Assembly: GCF_902459585.1 (NCBI RefSeq) | Contig: NZ_CABPSC010000010.1 | Span: forward strand, 62,001-126,000 | Direction: 5' to 3' | Source: Pandoraea nosoerga | GTDB taxonomy: Bacteria > Pseudomonadota > Gammaproteobacteria > Burkholderiales > Burkholderiaceae | DNA length: 64,000 nt | Shown: positions 1 through 8,727 of the stretch, piece by piece | How positions within the stretch are numbered: the stretch's first letter is position 1 | Layout of the letters: every line of letters begins with the position of its first letter | Notes under the pieces: generated by a model | Seen by the model: the letters and a program-made list of their open reading frames with translations, nothing else | Databases searched by the model: none | What the model was told of the DNA's origin: nothing | Translations under genes and position numbers: made by a program

Positions 1-173
1 CAACACCGCTGCCGCCACCGCCGGTAAGTCCTTGCCGCGGCTGGCATTTTGTCCGTTGCATTGACCGGAACGCGGCGCCGTCGATCCGCGAAGGCCCTGT
101 AAAATGCCGCCGGACGTTGCCCATACTCGCGCCGGCGAGCCGCCCGTGCGCGGCATCGATCGGCATTCCCCCC

Positions 174-179
174 TATAAT
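174..179 (+). promoter_or_regulatory. Candidate -10 box of the mla operon
   Basis: A perfect TATAAT lies 33 bases before the GTG start of mlaF. No good -35 hexamer sits 16-18 bases upstream, so this is only a candidate promoter. The preceding 170 bases hold no gene that I can support. Confidence 0.35.
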
Positions 180-212
180 TGGCGTTTTGCGCCGCACTAT
201 AAGACCCGAAAC

Positions 213-1031
213 GTGCCTACCCCGAACCCGGAAAATCTGCTCGAATTGCGCGACGTCAGCTTCGGTTATGGCGAACGACTCGTGCTCTCCGGGTTGAATA
301 TGCGGTTTCCCCGCGGCAAGGTGATTGCGGTCATGGGCGGCTCCGGCTGCGGCAAGACGACCGTGCTGCGTCTGATCGGCGGACTCGTGCATGCGAGCCG
401 CGGCACGGTCGATTTCGACGGCACGGACGTGTCCACGCTCGATCGCGACGGCTGGTTCCGGTTGCGCCGTCGCATGGGCATGCTGTTCCAGTTCGGCGCG
501 CTGTTTACCGACATGACGGTGTTCGACAACGTGGCGTTTCCGCTGCGCGAGCACACCCGACTGGATGAGTCGCTCATACGCGATCTGGTGCTCATGAAGC
601 TCAACGCCGTGGGTCTGCGGGGGGCGCGCGACATGAAGCCGGCCGAGATTTCGGGCGGCATGGCGCGTCGCGTAGCGCTTGCGCGCACGATCGCGCTCGA
701 TCCCGATCTCGTCATGTACGACGAGCCGTTTACCGGGTTGGATCCGATCTCGATGGGCATCACCGCGAACCTGATCCGCAAGCTCAACGACGCGCTCGGC
801 GCTACCTCGATCATCGTCTCGCACGACGTGGCGGAGACCTTCGCCATCGCCGACTACATCTATTTCATCAGTGAAGGCCGCATCGCCGCCGAGGGTACGC
901 CCGACGCGCTGCGCGCCTCGACCGACCCCACGGTGCGCCAGTTCATCGAGGCGCAGCCGGACGGGCCCGTGAAATTCCAGTATCCCGCGCCGCCGCTCGC
1001 GGAAGACTTCGGCATCGGAGCGCGTGCATGA
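213..1031 (+). CDS. mlaF: Phospholipid ABC transporter ATP-binding protein MlaF
   Basis: This is the cytoplasmic ATPase of the MlaFEDB complex, which moves phospholipids between inner membrane and periplasm to maintain outer-membrane lipid asymmetry. The 272-residue protein has Walker A GGSGCGKTT at residues 42-50, an ABC signature ISGGMARR near 146 and Walker B LVMYDEP near 166. I chose the GTG at 213 (protein begins MPTPNPENLLELRDVSF) because it gives the usual family length; an upstream in-frame ATG at 117 would add 32 residues of non-conserved sequence that span the -10 box. The gene is first of six in the order F-E-D-A-C-B and overlaps mlaE by four bases. Confidence 0.95.
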   Translation: MPTPNPENLLELRDVSFGYGERLVLSGLNMRFPRGKVIAVMGGSGCGKTTVLRLIGGLVHASRGTVDFDGTDVSTLDRDGWFRLRRRMGMLFQFGALFTDMTVFDNVAFPLREHTRLDESLIRDLVLMKLNAVGLRGARDMKPAEISGGMARRVALARTIALDPDLVMYDEPFTGLDPISMGITANLIRKLNDALGATSIIVSHDVAETFAIADYIYFISEGRIAAEGTPDALRASTDPTVRQFIEAQPDGPVKFQYPAPPLAEDFGIGARA

Positions 1032-1795
1032 TCACCACTATCGGCAGTTTCGTTCGCGGCCACGTGGAGCGCCTGGGATACGGCGCCCGCATGTTCCTGC
1101 GCATGCTCGCGTCGAGCGCGGCGCTGCTGCGCCGTCCGCGGCTCGTGACCGACCAGATTCATTTCGTCGGCAACTATTCGTTCGTCATCATTGCGGTCTC
1201 GGGGCTGTTCGTCGGCTTCGTGCTGGGGCTGCAAGGCTATTACACGCTCAACAAGTACGGCTCGGAACAGGCGCTCGGCCTGCTGGTGGCACTCTCGCTC
1301 GTGCGCGAGCTCGGACCGGTGGTCACGGCGCTGCTGTTTGCCGGCCGCGCGGGTACGTCGCTTACCGCGGAGATCGGCCTGATGAAGGCCGGCGAGCAAC
1401 TGACCGCGATGGAGATGATGGCCATCGACCCGATCGCGCGCGTCGTGGCGCCGCGCTTCTGGGCGGGCGTGATCGCCATGCCGATCCTCGCGGCGATCTT
1501 CTCGGCGGTGGGCATCTTCGGCGGTTATCTCGTGGGCGTGCAACTCATCGGCGTGGATTCCGGCGCGTTCTGGTCGCAGATGCAAGGCGGCGTGGACGTC
1601 TGGTCGGACGTCGCCAACGGCGTGGTCAAGAGCCTCGTGTTCGGTATCGCCGTCACGTATATCGCGCTGTATCAGGGATTCGAGGCACAGCCGACGCCGG
1701 AGGGCGTCTCGCGTGCGACCACACGCACGGTCGTGCAAGCGTCGCTTGCCGTGCTCGGTCTCGACTTCCTGCTCACGGCCCTGATGTTCAGCTAA
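1028..1795 (+). CDS. mlaE: Phospholipid ABC transporter permease MlaE
   Basis: Integral membrane permease of the Mla complex, 255 residues, the normal family length. It has several hydrophobic segments and the conserved block GPVVTALLFAGRAGTSL followed by the EIGLMKAGEQL motif typical of MlaE/YrbE proteins. The ATG overlaps the mlaF stop (ATGA), which indicates translational coupling of ATPase and permease. Confidence 0.95.
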   Translation: MITTIGSFVRGHVERLGYGARMFLRMLASSAALLRRPRLVTDQIHFVGNYSFVIIAVSGLFVGFVLGLQGYYTLNKYGSEQALGLLVALSLVRELGPVVTALLFAGRAGTSLTAEIGLMKAGEQLTAMEMMAIDPIARVVAPRFWAGVIAMPILAAIFSAVGIFGGYLVGVQLIGVDSGAFWSQMQGGVDVWSDVANGVVKSLVFGIAVTYIALYQGFEAQPTPEGVSRATTRTVVQASLAVLGLDFLLTALMFS

Positions 1796-1849
1796 CGGGC
1801 CGGCTTGCCTGCCAACCTTATCGACAGACCGTTTGCGCACACTGACACA

Positions 1850-2374
1850 ATGAAAAAACACCCCCTCGACTTCTGGGTCGGCCTGTTCGTGGTTCTCGGC
1901 TTCGCGGCGCTGCTTTTTCTCGCGCTCAAGGCCGGCAACATGAGCTCGCTGTCGTTCTCGAGCTCGTACCCCGTGACGGTGCGCTTCGACAATATCGGCG
2001 GCCTCAAGCCGCGCGCCGCGGTCAAGAGCGCGGGCGTGGTGGTCGGGCGCGTGGCGTCGATCAAATTCGACGACAAGCGCTATCTGGCCGACGTCACGCT
2101 CAACATCGATTCGCAGTATCAATTCCCGAAGGACTCGTCGGCCAAGATCCTGACTTCGGGGCTGCTCGGCGAGCAGTACATCGGGTTGGAGCCCGGCGGC
2201 GACGACCAGATGCTCAAGGCCGGTGATACGATCACGCTCACGCAATCGGCGATCGTGCTGGAAAACCTGATCGGCCAGTTCCTGTACAACAAGGCGGCAG
2301 ACGCCGGCGGCGCCCAGGCGGGCGGCGCAGCGTCGGCCTCTGCACCGGCAGCGACGGTAACCCAAGGAAAATAA
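1850..2374 (+). CDS. mlaD: Outer-membrane asymmetry protein MlaD (MCE domain)
   Basis: Inner-membrane-anchored periplasmic lipid-binding subunit of the Mla complex. The 174-residue protein starts MKKHPLDFWVGLFVVLGF, a single N-terminal transmembrane anchor, followed by one MCE domain (FDNIGGLKPRAAVKSAGVVVGRV) at about residues 40-120. In the family it forms a hexameric ring over MlaFE. The C-terminus ends in an Ala/Gly-rich tail. ATG 1850 is chosen over an earlier in-frame start because the hydrophobic anchor then begins at once. Confidence 0.94.
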   Translation: MKKHPLDFWVGLFVVLGFAALLFLALKAGNMSSLSFSSSYPVTVRFDNIGGLKPRAAVKSAGVVVGRVASIKFDDKRYLADVTLNIDSQYQFPKDSSAKILTSGLLGEQYIGLEPGGDDQMLKAGDTITLTQSAIVLENLIGQFLYNKAADAGGAQAGGAASASAPAATVTQGK

Positions 2375-2379
2375 GAGAA

Positions 2380-3273
2380 ATGACCAGCTTCCGTACTTCG
2401 GCAGTGCTGGCCGCCGGCGCGATGGCGCTGGCCGGTTGCGCCACTGTCACGAATCCGAACCCCGCGGACCCCATCGAAGGGTTCAACCGTTCGATGTACA
2501 CGTTCAATGACAAGCTCGACAAGGCTGTCATGACGCCCGTGGCCAAGGGTTATCGCTTCGTCGTGCCGGAGCCGGCGCGCGACATGGTCACGAACTTCTT
2601 CTCGAACATCGGCGACGTCTACAACTTTGCCAATAACCTGCTGCAGCTCGAAGTCACGGCGGCCGTGCAGGATCTGATGCGCCTGACCATCAATACCGTG
2701 TTCGGTGTCGGCGGTCTGGTCGACTTCGCATCCCCGGCCGGTCTGCCCAAGCACAGCCAGGATTTCGGCGTGACGCTCGGCAAGTGGGGGCTGCCCGATG
2801 GCCCGTACCTGGTGCTGCCGCTGCTCGGCCCGAGCACGGTGCGCGACACGGTCGGCCTGGCGGGCAACATGTTCATCGACCCGACGTCGTACATCAAGCC
2901 GGATTGGGTGAGCTACACGATCTACGGCGTGCGTCTGGTCAACACCCGCGCCAACCTGCTCGACGCGTCGAACCTGCTCGAAGCCGCGGCACTTGATCCG
3001 TACTCGTTCACGCGCGACGCCTATCTGGCGCGTCGCAAGTATCTGATCAACGGCGGGGCCTCGGGTAACGCCGCGCTGCCGAACTACGAAGACGAGGGCG
3101 GCGCCGCCGCGGCGGGTGCCGGCGCAGGCGCTGCGGCCGCCGGTGCGGGCGGGCAGCCGATGCCGGCCGGCGCGCCAGCACCCGCGTCGGGCGCCAAGGC
3201 CGAACCGGAAGCGCCGCAAGGCTCGCCGGTGCCGGGCAAGATGGTCCCGGGCGGACTGCCGTTGCGCCGCTGA
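2380..3273 (+). CDS. mlaA: Outer-membrane lipoprotein MlaA (VacJ)
   Basis: Outer-membrane lipoprotein that extracts mislocalised phospholipids from the outer leaflet and hands them to MlaC. The signal peptide ends in the lipobox LAGC with acylated Cys20. The MlaA/VacJ domain follows (DPIEGFNRSMYTFND, then the NTVFGVGGLVDFA region). The 297-residue protein carries a long Ala/Gly/Pro-rich C-terminal tail (about residues 230-297) that E. coli MlaA lacks. In E. coli mlaA is unlinked; here it sits inside the operon five bases after mlaD, as is common in beta-proteobacteria. Confidence 0.94.
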   Translation: MTSFRTSAVLAAGAMALAGCATVTNPNPADPIEGFNRSMYTFNDKLDKAVMTPVAKGYRFVVPEPARDMVTNFFSNIGDVYNFANNLLQLEVTAAVQDLMRLTINTVFGVGGLVDFASPAGLPKHSQDFGVTLGKWGLPDGPYLVLPLLGPSTVRDTVGLAGNMFIDPTSYIKPDWVSYTIYGVRLVNTRANLLDASNLLEAAALDPYSFTRDAYLARRKYLINGGASGNAALPNYEDEGGAAAAGAGAGAAAAGAGGQPMPAGAPAPASGAKAEPEAPQGSPVPGKMVPGGLPLRR

Positions 3274-3471
3274 TTGCGCGCTGCGCGTGGTTCGCCGGAC
3301 CGGTGCGATCCGCGCCATGCCTTTGCCGTGCGCGACCCGTCGGGCGGCACGGCACCGGCGGGCTCGCCGGGCAACAGTTTGTTACACGACGCTGTCGTCG
3401 ATCGGAGAACTCCCGACGCGACGCGGGTATCCAACCCCGCAACACTCGTCACTCGAAAGAGGAAGTCCACA

Positions 3472-4092
3472 ATGAAGAAGTTCTGGCTCATTCCCGTCAT
3501 GGCATTCATGACGTACACCGCCGCCGGCGCTGCCATGGCGCAGGCGCAGACCCCGGACGCGCTGGTCAAGCAGACCGTGACCGACGTGATGGCCGCCGCC
3601 AAGAGCGACCCGAACATCCAGAAGGGCGATCTGAACAGCATCACGCGACTGGTCGAGCAGAAGATCATGCCGCACGCCGACTTCTCGAAGACCACGCAGC
3701 TCGCCACCGGCGCTGCCTGGCGCAACGCCACGCCGCAACAGCGCCAACAGCTCACCGAACAGTTCAAGACGCTGCTGCTGCGTACATACGCGGGCGCCAT
3801 CGCGCAAATCCGCGACCAGCAGGTGAATTACAAGCCGTTCCGCGGTCAGCCGAGCGACACCGACGCCGTGGTGTATACCGACGTCATCAACAACGGCCAG
3901 CCCATCGAGCTCGACTACCGGCTGTACAAGACGGCCAGTGGCGAATGGAAGCTCTACGATCTGAACGTGCTGGGCGCCTGGCTGATCCAGACGTACCGCA
4001 ACCAGTTCGCGGAGAAGGTCAACCAGTCGGGCGTCGACGGTCTGATCAAGTTCCTGACCGAGCGCAATCAGCAACTCGCAGGCGGCAAGTAA
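3472..4092 (+). CDS. mlaC: Periplasmic phospholipid-binding protein MlaC
   Basis: Soluble periplasmic shuttle that carries phospholipid between MlaA and MlaD. The 206-residue protein begins with a Sec signal peptide (MKKFWLIPVMAFMTYTAAGA..., probable cleavage after AMA near residue 23), followed by the MlaC/Ttg2 domain with PHADFSKTTQLATG and QLTEQFKTLLLRTYA. The ATG at 3472 follows AAAGAGGAAG, a good ribosome-binding site. The 198-base gap after mlaA holds no recognisable gene. Confidence 0.94.
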   Translation: MKKFWLIPVMAFMTYTAAGAAMAQAQTPDALVKQTVTDVMAAAKSDPNIQKGDLNSITRLVEQKIMPHADFSKTTQLATGAAWRNATPQQRQQLTEQFKTLLLRTYAGAIAQIRDQQVNYKPFRGQPSDTDAVVYTDVINNGQPIELDYRLYKTASGEWKLYDLNVLGAWLIQTYRNQFAEKVNQSGVDGLIKFLTERNQQLAGGK

Positions 4093-4096
4093 GCGC

Positions 4097-4354
4097 ATGC
4101 TCGCGTTGCAGACCGACCTCACTCACGACACCGCCGGCGACGTGCTCGCGCAGGCCATCGATCGCATCGATGCGGGCGAGACCCACGTCGACTGCGCCGG
4201 CCTCAAGCACTTCGACTCGTCGGCAATTGCCGTGCTGCTGGCCTTGCGCCGGCATGCGGCACAGCGGGGCAAGACGTTGGCGTTCACTAACTTGCCGACC
4301 GGGCTGGCCAGCCTCGCGCTGGTGTACGGCGTCGATCACCTGCTCTCGAGTTGA
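4097..4354 (+). CDS. mlaB: STAS-domain protein MlaB
   Basis: Small cytoplasmic STAS protein (85 residues) that binds MlaF and stabilises the ABC complex. The STAS core HFDSSAIAVLLALRRHA is clear. It begins four bases after the mlaC stop and is the last gene before a strong terminator, which closes the mlaFEDACB unit. Confidence 0.9.
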   Translation: MLALQTDLTHDTAGDVLAQAIDRIDAGETHVDCAGLKHFDSSAIAVLLALRRHAAQRGKTLAFTNLPTGLASLALVYGVDHLLSS

Positions 4355-4378
4355 TCGGTCGGGTCGGACCGCTGCCAG

Positions 4379-4405
4379 GCGCCGTCTTCGGACGGCGCTT
4401 TTTTT
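4379..4405 (+). terminator. Intrinsic terminator of the mla operon
   Basis: Perfect 8-bp stem GCGCCGTC / GACGGCGC with a stable TTCG loop, followed directly by a run of T. It lies 24 bases after the mlaB stop. Confidence 0.93.
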
Positions 4406-4739
4406 ATGCCGCGGCGAACCCGGCGGGAGAGCGGGAGAGCGGGAGAGGGGCGACGGGCGGTGGACGGGGCGCCCGACGCCGGCGGCGGCAGATCGGTCGC
4501 GCCCGTGGGGGCCACGGGCGGCGCCAGGGCGGCAAGGCGGCGGCAGGATCACGGCGGTCACCACCAGCACGGCCGCCGGCGGCTTCCTTTATAATCAGGG
4601 GTTTTCTGCCGACTTTTGGGCAGTTACCCCCATCCGGGCACCGACACCGGCGCCGCCGCGATTGCCGCGGTTCGCGCACACGGTCGGCCGTGGCCGGAGA
4701 ATAAAAATGGCGCGCCCGCCACACGGGTGCGTGCAGTCC
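4406..4739. other. Gap with 8-bp tandem repeat and candidate -10 box
   Basis: No gene seen. It contains three tandem copies of GCGGGAGA near 4424-4447, a GC-rich low-complexity stretch, and a perfect TATAAT at 4590-4595 that may be the -10 of the following ABC genes. A clear -35 is not visible. Confidence 0.5.
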
Positions 4740-5666
4740 ATGGCCGCCATCGAAATCCGTAACGTCAAAAAACGCTATCAGGCGTTGCAGGCGCTCAAGG
4801 GCGTCAGCTTCTCGATCGAAGAAGGTGAATTCTTCGGTCTGCTCGGCCCGAACGGCGCGGGCAAGACCACGCTGATCAGCATTCTCGCGGGCCTCGCGCG
4901 CGCCGACGCCGGCAACATCAGCGTGCTCGGCCACGACGTCGTGCGCGACTACCGCAGCGCCCGGCGCAAGCTCGGCGTGGTGCCGCAGGAACTCGTCTTC
5001 GATCCGTTCTTCTCCGTGCGCGAGACGCTGCGCATCCAGTCCGGCTACTTCGGGCTCACGCGCAACGACGACTGGATCGACGAGGTCATGGCCAATCTCG
5101 ATCTTACCGACAAGGCCGACGCCAACATGCGCCAGCTCTCGGGCGGCATGAAGCGCCGCGTGCTCGTGGCGCAGGCGCTCGTGCACCGCCCGCCGGTGAT
5201 CGTGCTCGACGAGCCGACCGCCGGCGTCGACGTGGAACTGCGTCAGACGCTGTGGAAATTCATCTCTCGTCTGAACCGCGAAGGCCACACCATCGTGCTC
5301 ACCACGCACTACCTCGAAGAAGCGGAAACGCTGTGCGATCGCATCGCCATGCTCAAGCGCGGCGAAGTCGTGGCGCTCGAGCGCACGGCGTCGCTGCTGC
5401 AGCGCTTTGCCGGCACGCGTCTGGTGCTGCGCTTCAAGCAGGGCACGCTGCCGGCCGAACTGCGCCCGCTGCTGGTCGACGGCTCCGACGTGAACGGCCA
5501 CCAGTTCGCGCTGCGACTGGCCGGCTGCGACGAAGTGGAGTCGATTCTCGCCACCTGCCGCGCGGCAGGCGGCATCGTCGAGGACATCGACATTCAGAAG
5601 GCCGATCTGGAGGACGTGTTCGTGCAGATCATGTCGGGTTCGCGCGCGCAGGAGGTGGCGGCATGA
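4740..5666 (+). CDS. ABC-2 type exporter, ATP-binding protein
   Basis: Cytoplasmic ATPase of a two-gene ABC exporter resembling YadG/CcmA-type proteins; the substrate cannot be told from sequence. The 308-residue protein has Walker A GPNGAGKT at 36-43, signature LSGGMKRRV and Walker B VIVLDEPTAGVD. I chose ATG 4740 because it matches the usual family N-terminus. An in-frame ATG at 4707 adds 11 residues and has a better Shine-Dalgarno (GGAGA six bases upstream), so the true start may be there. It overlaps the permease gene by four bases. Confidence 0.9.
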   Translation: MAAIEIRNVKKRYQALQALKGVSFSIEEGEFFGLLGPNGAGKTTLISILAGLARADAGNISVLGHDVVRDYRSARRKLGVVPQELVFDPFFSVRETLRIQSGYFGLTRNDDWIDEVMANLDLTDKADANMRQLSGGMKRRVLVAQALVHRPPVIVLDEPTAGVDVELRQTLWKFISRLNREGHTIVLTTHYLEEAETLCDRIAMLKRGEVVALERTASLLQRFAGTRLVLRFKQGTLPAELRPLLVDGSDVNGHQFALRLAGCDEVESILATCRAAGGIVEDIDIQKADLEDVFVQIMSGSRAQEVAA

Positions 5667-6430
5667 TGGGCGGCTTCGTCGGATTTCGCACGCTGTTCTA
5701 CAAGGAAGTGCTGCGCTTCTGGAAGGTGAGTTTCCAGACGGTGGCCGCGCCGGTGCTCACCGCGCTGCTGTACCTCATGATCTTCGGCCACGTGCTCGAA
5801 GATCGCGTGAAAGTGTACGACCAGATCACGTACACGTCGTTTCTCGTGCCAGGACTCGTGATGATGAGCGTGCTGCAGAACGCGTTCGCGAATAGTTCGT
5901 CGTCGCTGATCCAGTCGAAGATCACGGGCAATCTCGTGTTCGTGCTGCTGCCGCCGCTCTCGCACTGGGAGATGTACGGCGCTTACGTGCTCGCGGCCGT
6001 GGTGCGCGGCCTGTGCGTCGGGCTGGGCGTGTTTGCCGTGACCGTGGCCTTCACGCATCTCACGTTCGCCGCACCGCTGTGGATTCTCGGCTTTGCGTTC
6101 CTCGGCGCGGCCATTCTCGGCACGCTGGGGCTGATTGCCGGCATCTGGGCGGAGAAGTTCGACCAACTCGCCGCATTTCAGAACTTCCTGATCATGCCGG
6201 CAACGTTCCTGGCGGGCGTGTTTTACTCGATTCACTCGCTGCCGCCGCTGTGGCAGGCTGTGTCGCATTTCAACCCGTTTTTCTACATGATCGACGGGTT
6301 CCGTTATGGCTTCTTCGGCGTGTCCGACGTGGCTCCGCAGACGAGCCTCGCGGTCGTCGGCGCGACTTTTCTGATTCTCGCAACCGTGGCGCTCCATCTG
6401 CTGCGCCGCGGCTACAAATTGCGTCACTGA
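5663..6430 (+). CDS. ABC-2 type exporter, permease
   Basis: Inner-membrane permease partner of the preceding ATPase, 255 residues with about six hydrophobic segments and the ABC-2 signature region (LNAFANSSSS-like stretch, then AGVFYSIHSLPP near residue 190). It is YadH-like. The ATG overlaps the ATPase stop (ATGA). The substrate is unknown; proximity to murA and the mla operon hints at an envelope role, but that is inference. Confidence 0.9.
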   Translation: MMGGFVGFRTLFYKEVLRFWKVSFQTVAAPVLTALLYLMIFGHVLEDRVKVYDQITYTSFLVPGLVMMSVLQNAFANSSSSLIQSKITGNLVFVLLPPLSHWEMYGAYVLAAVVRGLCVGLGVFAVTVAFTHLTFAAPLWILGFAFLGAAILGTLGLIAGIWAEKFDQLAAFQNFLIMPATFLAGVFYSIHSLPPLWQAVSHFNPFFYMIDGFRYGFFGVSDVAPQTSLAVVGATFLILATVALHLLRRGYKLRH

Positions 6431-6449
6431 ACTTTCCTAGGATCGGCAA

Positions 6450-6689
6450 ATGCTGCCCACCCCTGAACAAATCAAACAATACATCGAAGCCGGTCTGGCT
6501 TGCGAACACGTGGACGTCGAAGGCGACGGCCAGCATTTCTTCGCGACGATCGTGAGCGCGCAGTTCGAAGGCAAGCGCCTCATCGCCCGTCACCAGCTCG
6601 TGTACGCCGCGCTCGGCGACCGGATGAAAGCGGAAATCCACGCGTTGTCGATGAAGACGCTCACGCCGGCGGAGTATCGCGCGCAATGA
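6450..6689 (+). CDS. BolA-family protein (IbaG-like)
   Basis: Short cytoplasmic BolA/IbaG protein of 79 residues. BolA proteins partner with monothiol glutaredoxins in iron-sulfur handling, and in many proteobacteria the short paralogue ibaG sits directly before murA, as here. The family core [20 protein letters not shown] is visible, with [15 protein letters not shown] at the C-terminus. An AGGA ribosome-binding site precedes the ATG. It overlaps murA by four bases (ATGA). Confidence 0.9.
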   Translation: MLPTPEQIKQYIEAGLACEHVDVEGDGQHFFATIVSAQFEGKRLIARHQLVYAALGDRMKAEIHALSMKTLTPAEYRAQ

Positions 6690-8026
6690 GGATTACGCAA
6701 GAAAGCGCTGGCGTAGCCGGCAACGGCGAGGTCTGCGCCGGCGAGCGTGTGGCCGCGGACCACCTGGAAATCGAGGGTGGCGAGCGGCTGGACGGAGAGA
6801 TTACCGTGTCGGGCGCCAAGAACGCGGCGCTGCCAATCCTGTGCGCGAGCCTGCTGACGGCCGAGCCGCTGGTGCTGGGCAACGTGCCCGACCTGCACGA
6901 CGTGCGCACCATGCTCGCGCTGCTCGCGCGCATGGGCGTGAAGGTCGAGCGCCACGGCGAATCGGTGACGCTCGACGCGTCGCAGATCACCGAGCCCGCC
7001 GCGCCATACGAGCTGGTCAAGACCATGCGGGCGTCGATCCTCGTGCTCGGCCCGCTGCTCGCGCGTTGCGGCGAAGCGCGGGTCTCGCTGCCGGGCGGCT
7101 GCGCGATCGGGGCGCGTCCCGTGGACCAGCACATCAAGGGCCTGCAGAAAATGGGCGCGCAGATCTCGCTTGCGCACGGCGACATCCTCGCACGCGCCAC
7201 GCGTCTGCGCGGCGAGACGCTCGTGACCGACATGATCACCGTCACCGGCACCGAAAACCTGCTGATGGCGGCCACGCTGGCCGACGGCGTGACGGTGCTG
7301 GCCAACGCCGCGCGCGAGCCTGAAGTGACCGACCTCGCGCACCTGCTCGTGAAGATGGGCGCGAAGATCGAAGGCATCGGTACGGACCGCCTGGTGGTGA
7401 CCGGCGTGCCGCGCCTGCACGGCGCCACGCACGACGTGGTGCCCGATCGCATCGAGGCCGGCACGTTCCTGTGCGCGGCGGTGGCCACGCGCGGCGACAT
7501 CACGCTGCGCCGCGTGGTGCCGGGCACGCTCGACGCCGTGCTCGACAAGCTGCGCGAAACCGGCGCCACGGTGAGCGCCGGTGCGGATTGGCTGCGCGTG
7601 ACGATGAACCGGCGCGCGCAGGCCGTGAGTTTCCGGACGTCGGAATATCCGGCCTTCCCGACCGACATGCAGGCGCAGTTCATGGCGCTCAATTGCATTG
7701 CGCAGGGGGCGTCGCAGGTCGTGGAGACAATCTTCGAGAACCGCTTCATGCATGTGCAGGAATTGCAGCGCCTGGGCGCGAATATCGGCATCGAGGGCAA
7801 TACGGCGCGCATTTGCGGCGTCGATCGCCTGTCCGGCGCGCACGTCATGGCGACCGACCTGCGCGCGTCGGCCAGCCTGATCGTGGCGGGCCTGACGGCC
7901 GAGGGCCGCACCCTCGTCGACCGCATTCACCACCTCGATCGCGGCTATCATCGTATCGAGGCAAAGTTGCGCGCCGTGGGCGCGCGAATCCGGCGTGTCG
8001 AAGCGCGCCAGGGAGACATTGCATGA
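6686..8026 (+). CDS. murA: UDP-N-acetylglucosamine 1-carboxyvinyltransferase MurA
   Basis: First committed enzyme of peptidoglycan synthesis; it transfers enolpyruvate from PEP to UDP-GlcNAc in the cytoplasm and is the fosfomycin target. The 446-residue protein has the catalytic loop [14 protein letters not shown] with Cys139, so it is predicted to be fosfomycin-sensitive rather than a Cys-to-Asp variant. The substrate-binding [10 protein letters not shown] block lies near the start. The N-terminus is about 30 residues longer than E. coli MurA. It overlaps ibaG before it and hisG after it by four bases each. Confidence 0.96.
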   Translation: MRITQESAGVAGNGEVCAGERVAADHLEIEGGERLDGEITVSGAKNAALPILCASLLTAEPLVLGNVPDLHDVRTMLALLARMGVKVERHGESVTLDASQITEPAAPYELVKTMRASILVLGPLLARCGEARVSLPGGCAIGARPVDQHIKGLQKMGAQISLAHGDILARATRLRGETLVTDMITVTGTENLLMAATLADGVTVLANAAREPEVTDLAHLLVKMGAKIEGIGTDRLVVTGVPRLHGATHDVVPDRIEAGTFLCAAVATRGDITLRRVVPGTLDAVLDKLRETGATVSAGADWLRVTMNRRAQAVSFRTSEYPAFPTDMQAQFMALNCIAQGASQVVETIFENRFMHVQELQRLGANIGIEGNTARICGVDRLSGAHVMATDLRASASLIVAGLTAEGRTLVDRIHHLDRGYHRIEAKLRAVGARIRRVEARQGDIA

Positions 8027-8727
8027 GTTCCGCCAAGCCGGCCCAGCCGCTCAGTCAGCCACTCAGTCAGCCGCTCAGTCAGCCGCTCACACTGGCGCTC
8101 TCGAAAGGGCGTATCTTTACGGAAACGCTGCCGTTGCTCGCGGCCGCGGGCATCGAAGTCACGGAAGACCCGGAGACCTCGCGCAAGCTGATTCTGCCGA
8201 CGACGGATCCGAACCTGCGCGTGATCATCGTGCGCGCGACCGATGTGCCGACCTATGTGCAATATGGTGCCGCCGACTTCGGCGTGGCCGGCAAGGACGT
8301 GCTCATCGAGCATGGCGGCGGCGGACTGTACCAGCCGATCGATTTGAACATTGCGCGTTGCCGCATGTCTGTGGCTGTACCGAAGGGCTTCGACTACGCG
8401 AACGCCGTGCGCCAAGGGGCGCGCCTGCGGGTGGCGACCAAGTACGTGCAGACCGCGCGCGAGCACTTCGCGGCCAAGGGCGTGCACGTCGACCTGATCA
8501 AGCTGTACGGCTCGATGGAACTGGGCCCGCTCGTGGGACTGGCCGACGCGATCGTCGACCTGGTGAGCACCGGCGGCACGCTGCGGGCCAACAATCTGGT
8601 GGAGGTGGAGGAGATCATGGACATCTCGTCGCGCCTCGTGATCAATCAGGCTGCGCTCAAGCTCAAGCGCGAGTCGTTGCAGCCCATTCTGGATGCCTTC
8701 GAACGGGCCTCCCGTCAAAAAGCATGA
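8023..8727 (+). CDS. hisG: ATP phosphoribosyltransferase HisG, short form
   Basis: First enzyme of histidine synthesis (ATP + PRPP). The 234-residue length and lack of a C-terminal regulatory domain mark the short form, which in known systems needs the HisRS-like subunit HisZ; no hisZ is in this window. The catalytic core begins [16 protein letters not shown], and [19 protein letters not shown] is the PRPP-binding region. The first 24 residues are an unusual extension built from PLSQ repeats encoded by a 12-bp tandem repeat. It overlaps murA and hisD by four bases. Confidence 0.96.
   Translation: MSSAKPAQPLSQPLSQPLSQPLTLALSKGRIFTETLPLLAAAGIEVTEDPETSRKLILPTTDPNLRVIIVRATDVPTYVQYGAADFGVAGKDVLIEHGGGGLYQPIDLNIARCRMSVAVPKGFDYANAVRQGARLRVATKYVQTAREHFAAKGVHVDLIKLYGSMELGPLVGLADAIVDLVSTGGTLRANNLVEVEEIMDISSRLVINQAALKLKRESLQPILDAFERASRQKA
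8047..8094 (+). repeat. In-frame 12-bp tandem repeat in the hisG 5' end
   Basis: About four tandem copies of CAGCCGCTCAGT (one with A for G, the last degenerate) encode the repeated PLSQ stretch at the HisG N-terminus. Because the unit is a multiple of three, changes in copy number keep the frame. Confidence 0.85.

Noticed and set aside
860-2365. Long open frame on the minus strand across the end of mlaF, mlaE and mlaD
   Set aside because: Arg/His-rich composition with no recognisable domain; it is the antisense shadow of GC-rich genes that are certain on the plus strand.
3303-4706. Plus-strand open frame running through mlaC and mlaB into the ABC ATPase
   Set aside because: Only the part from 4707/4740 matches a protein family; the upstream part lies out of frame over mlaC and mlaB.
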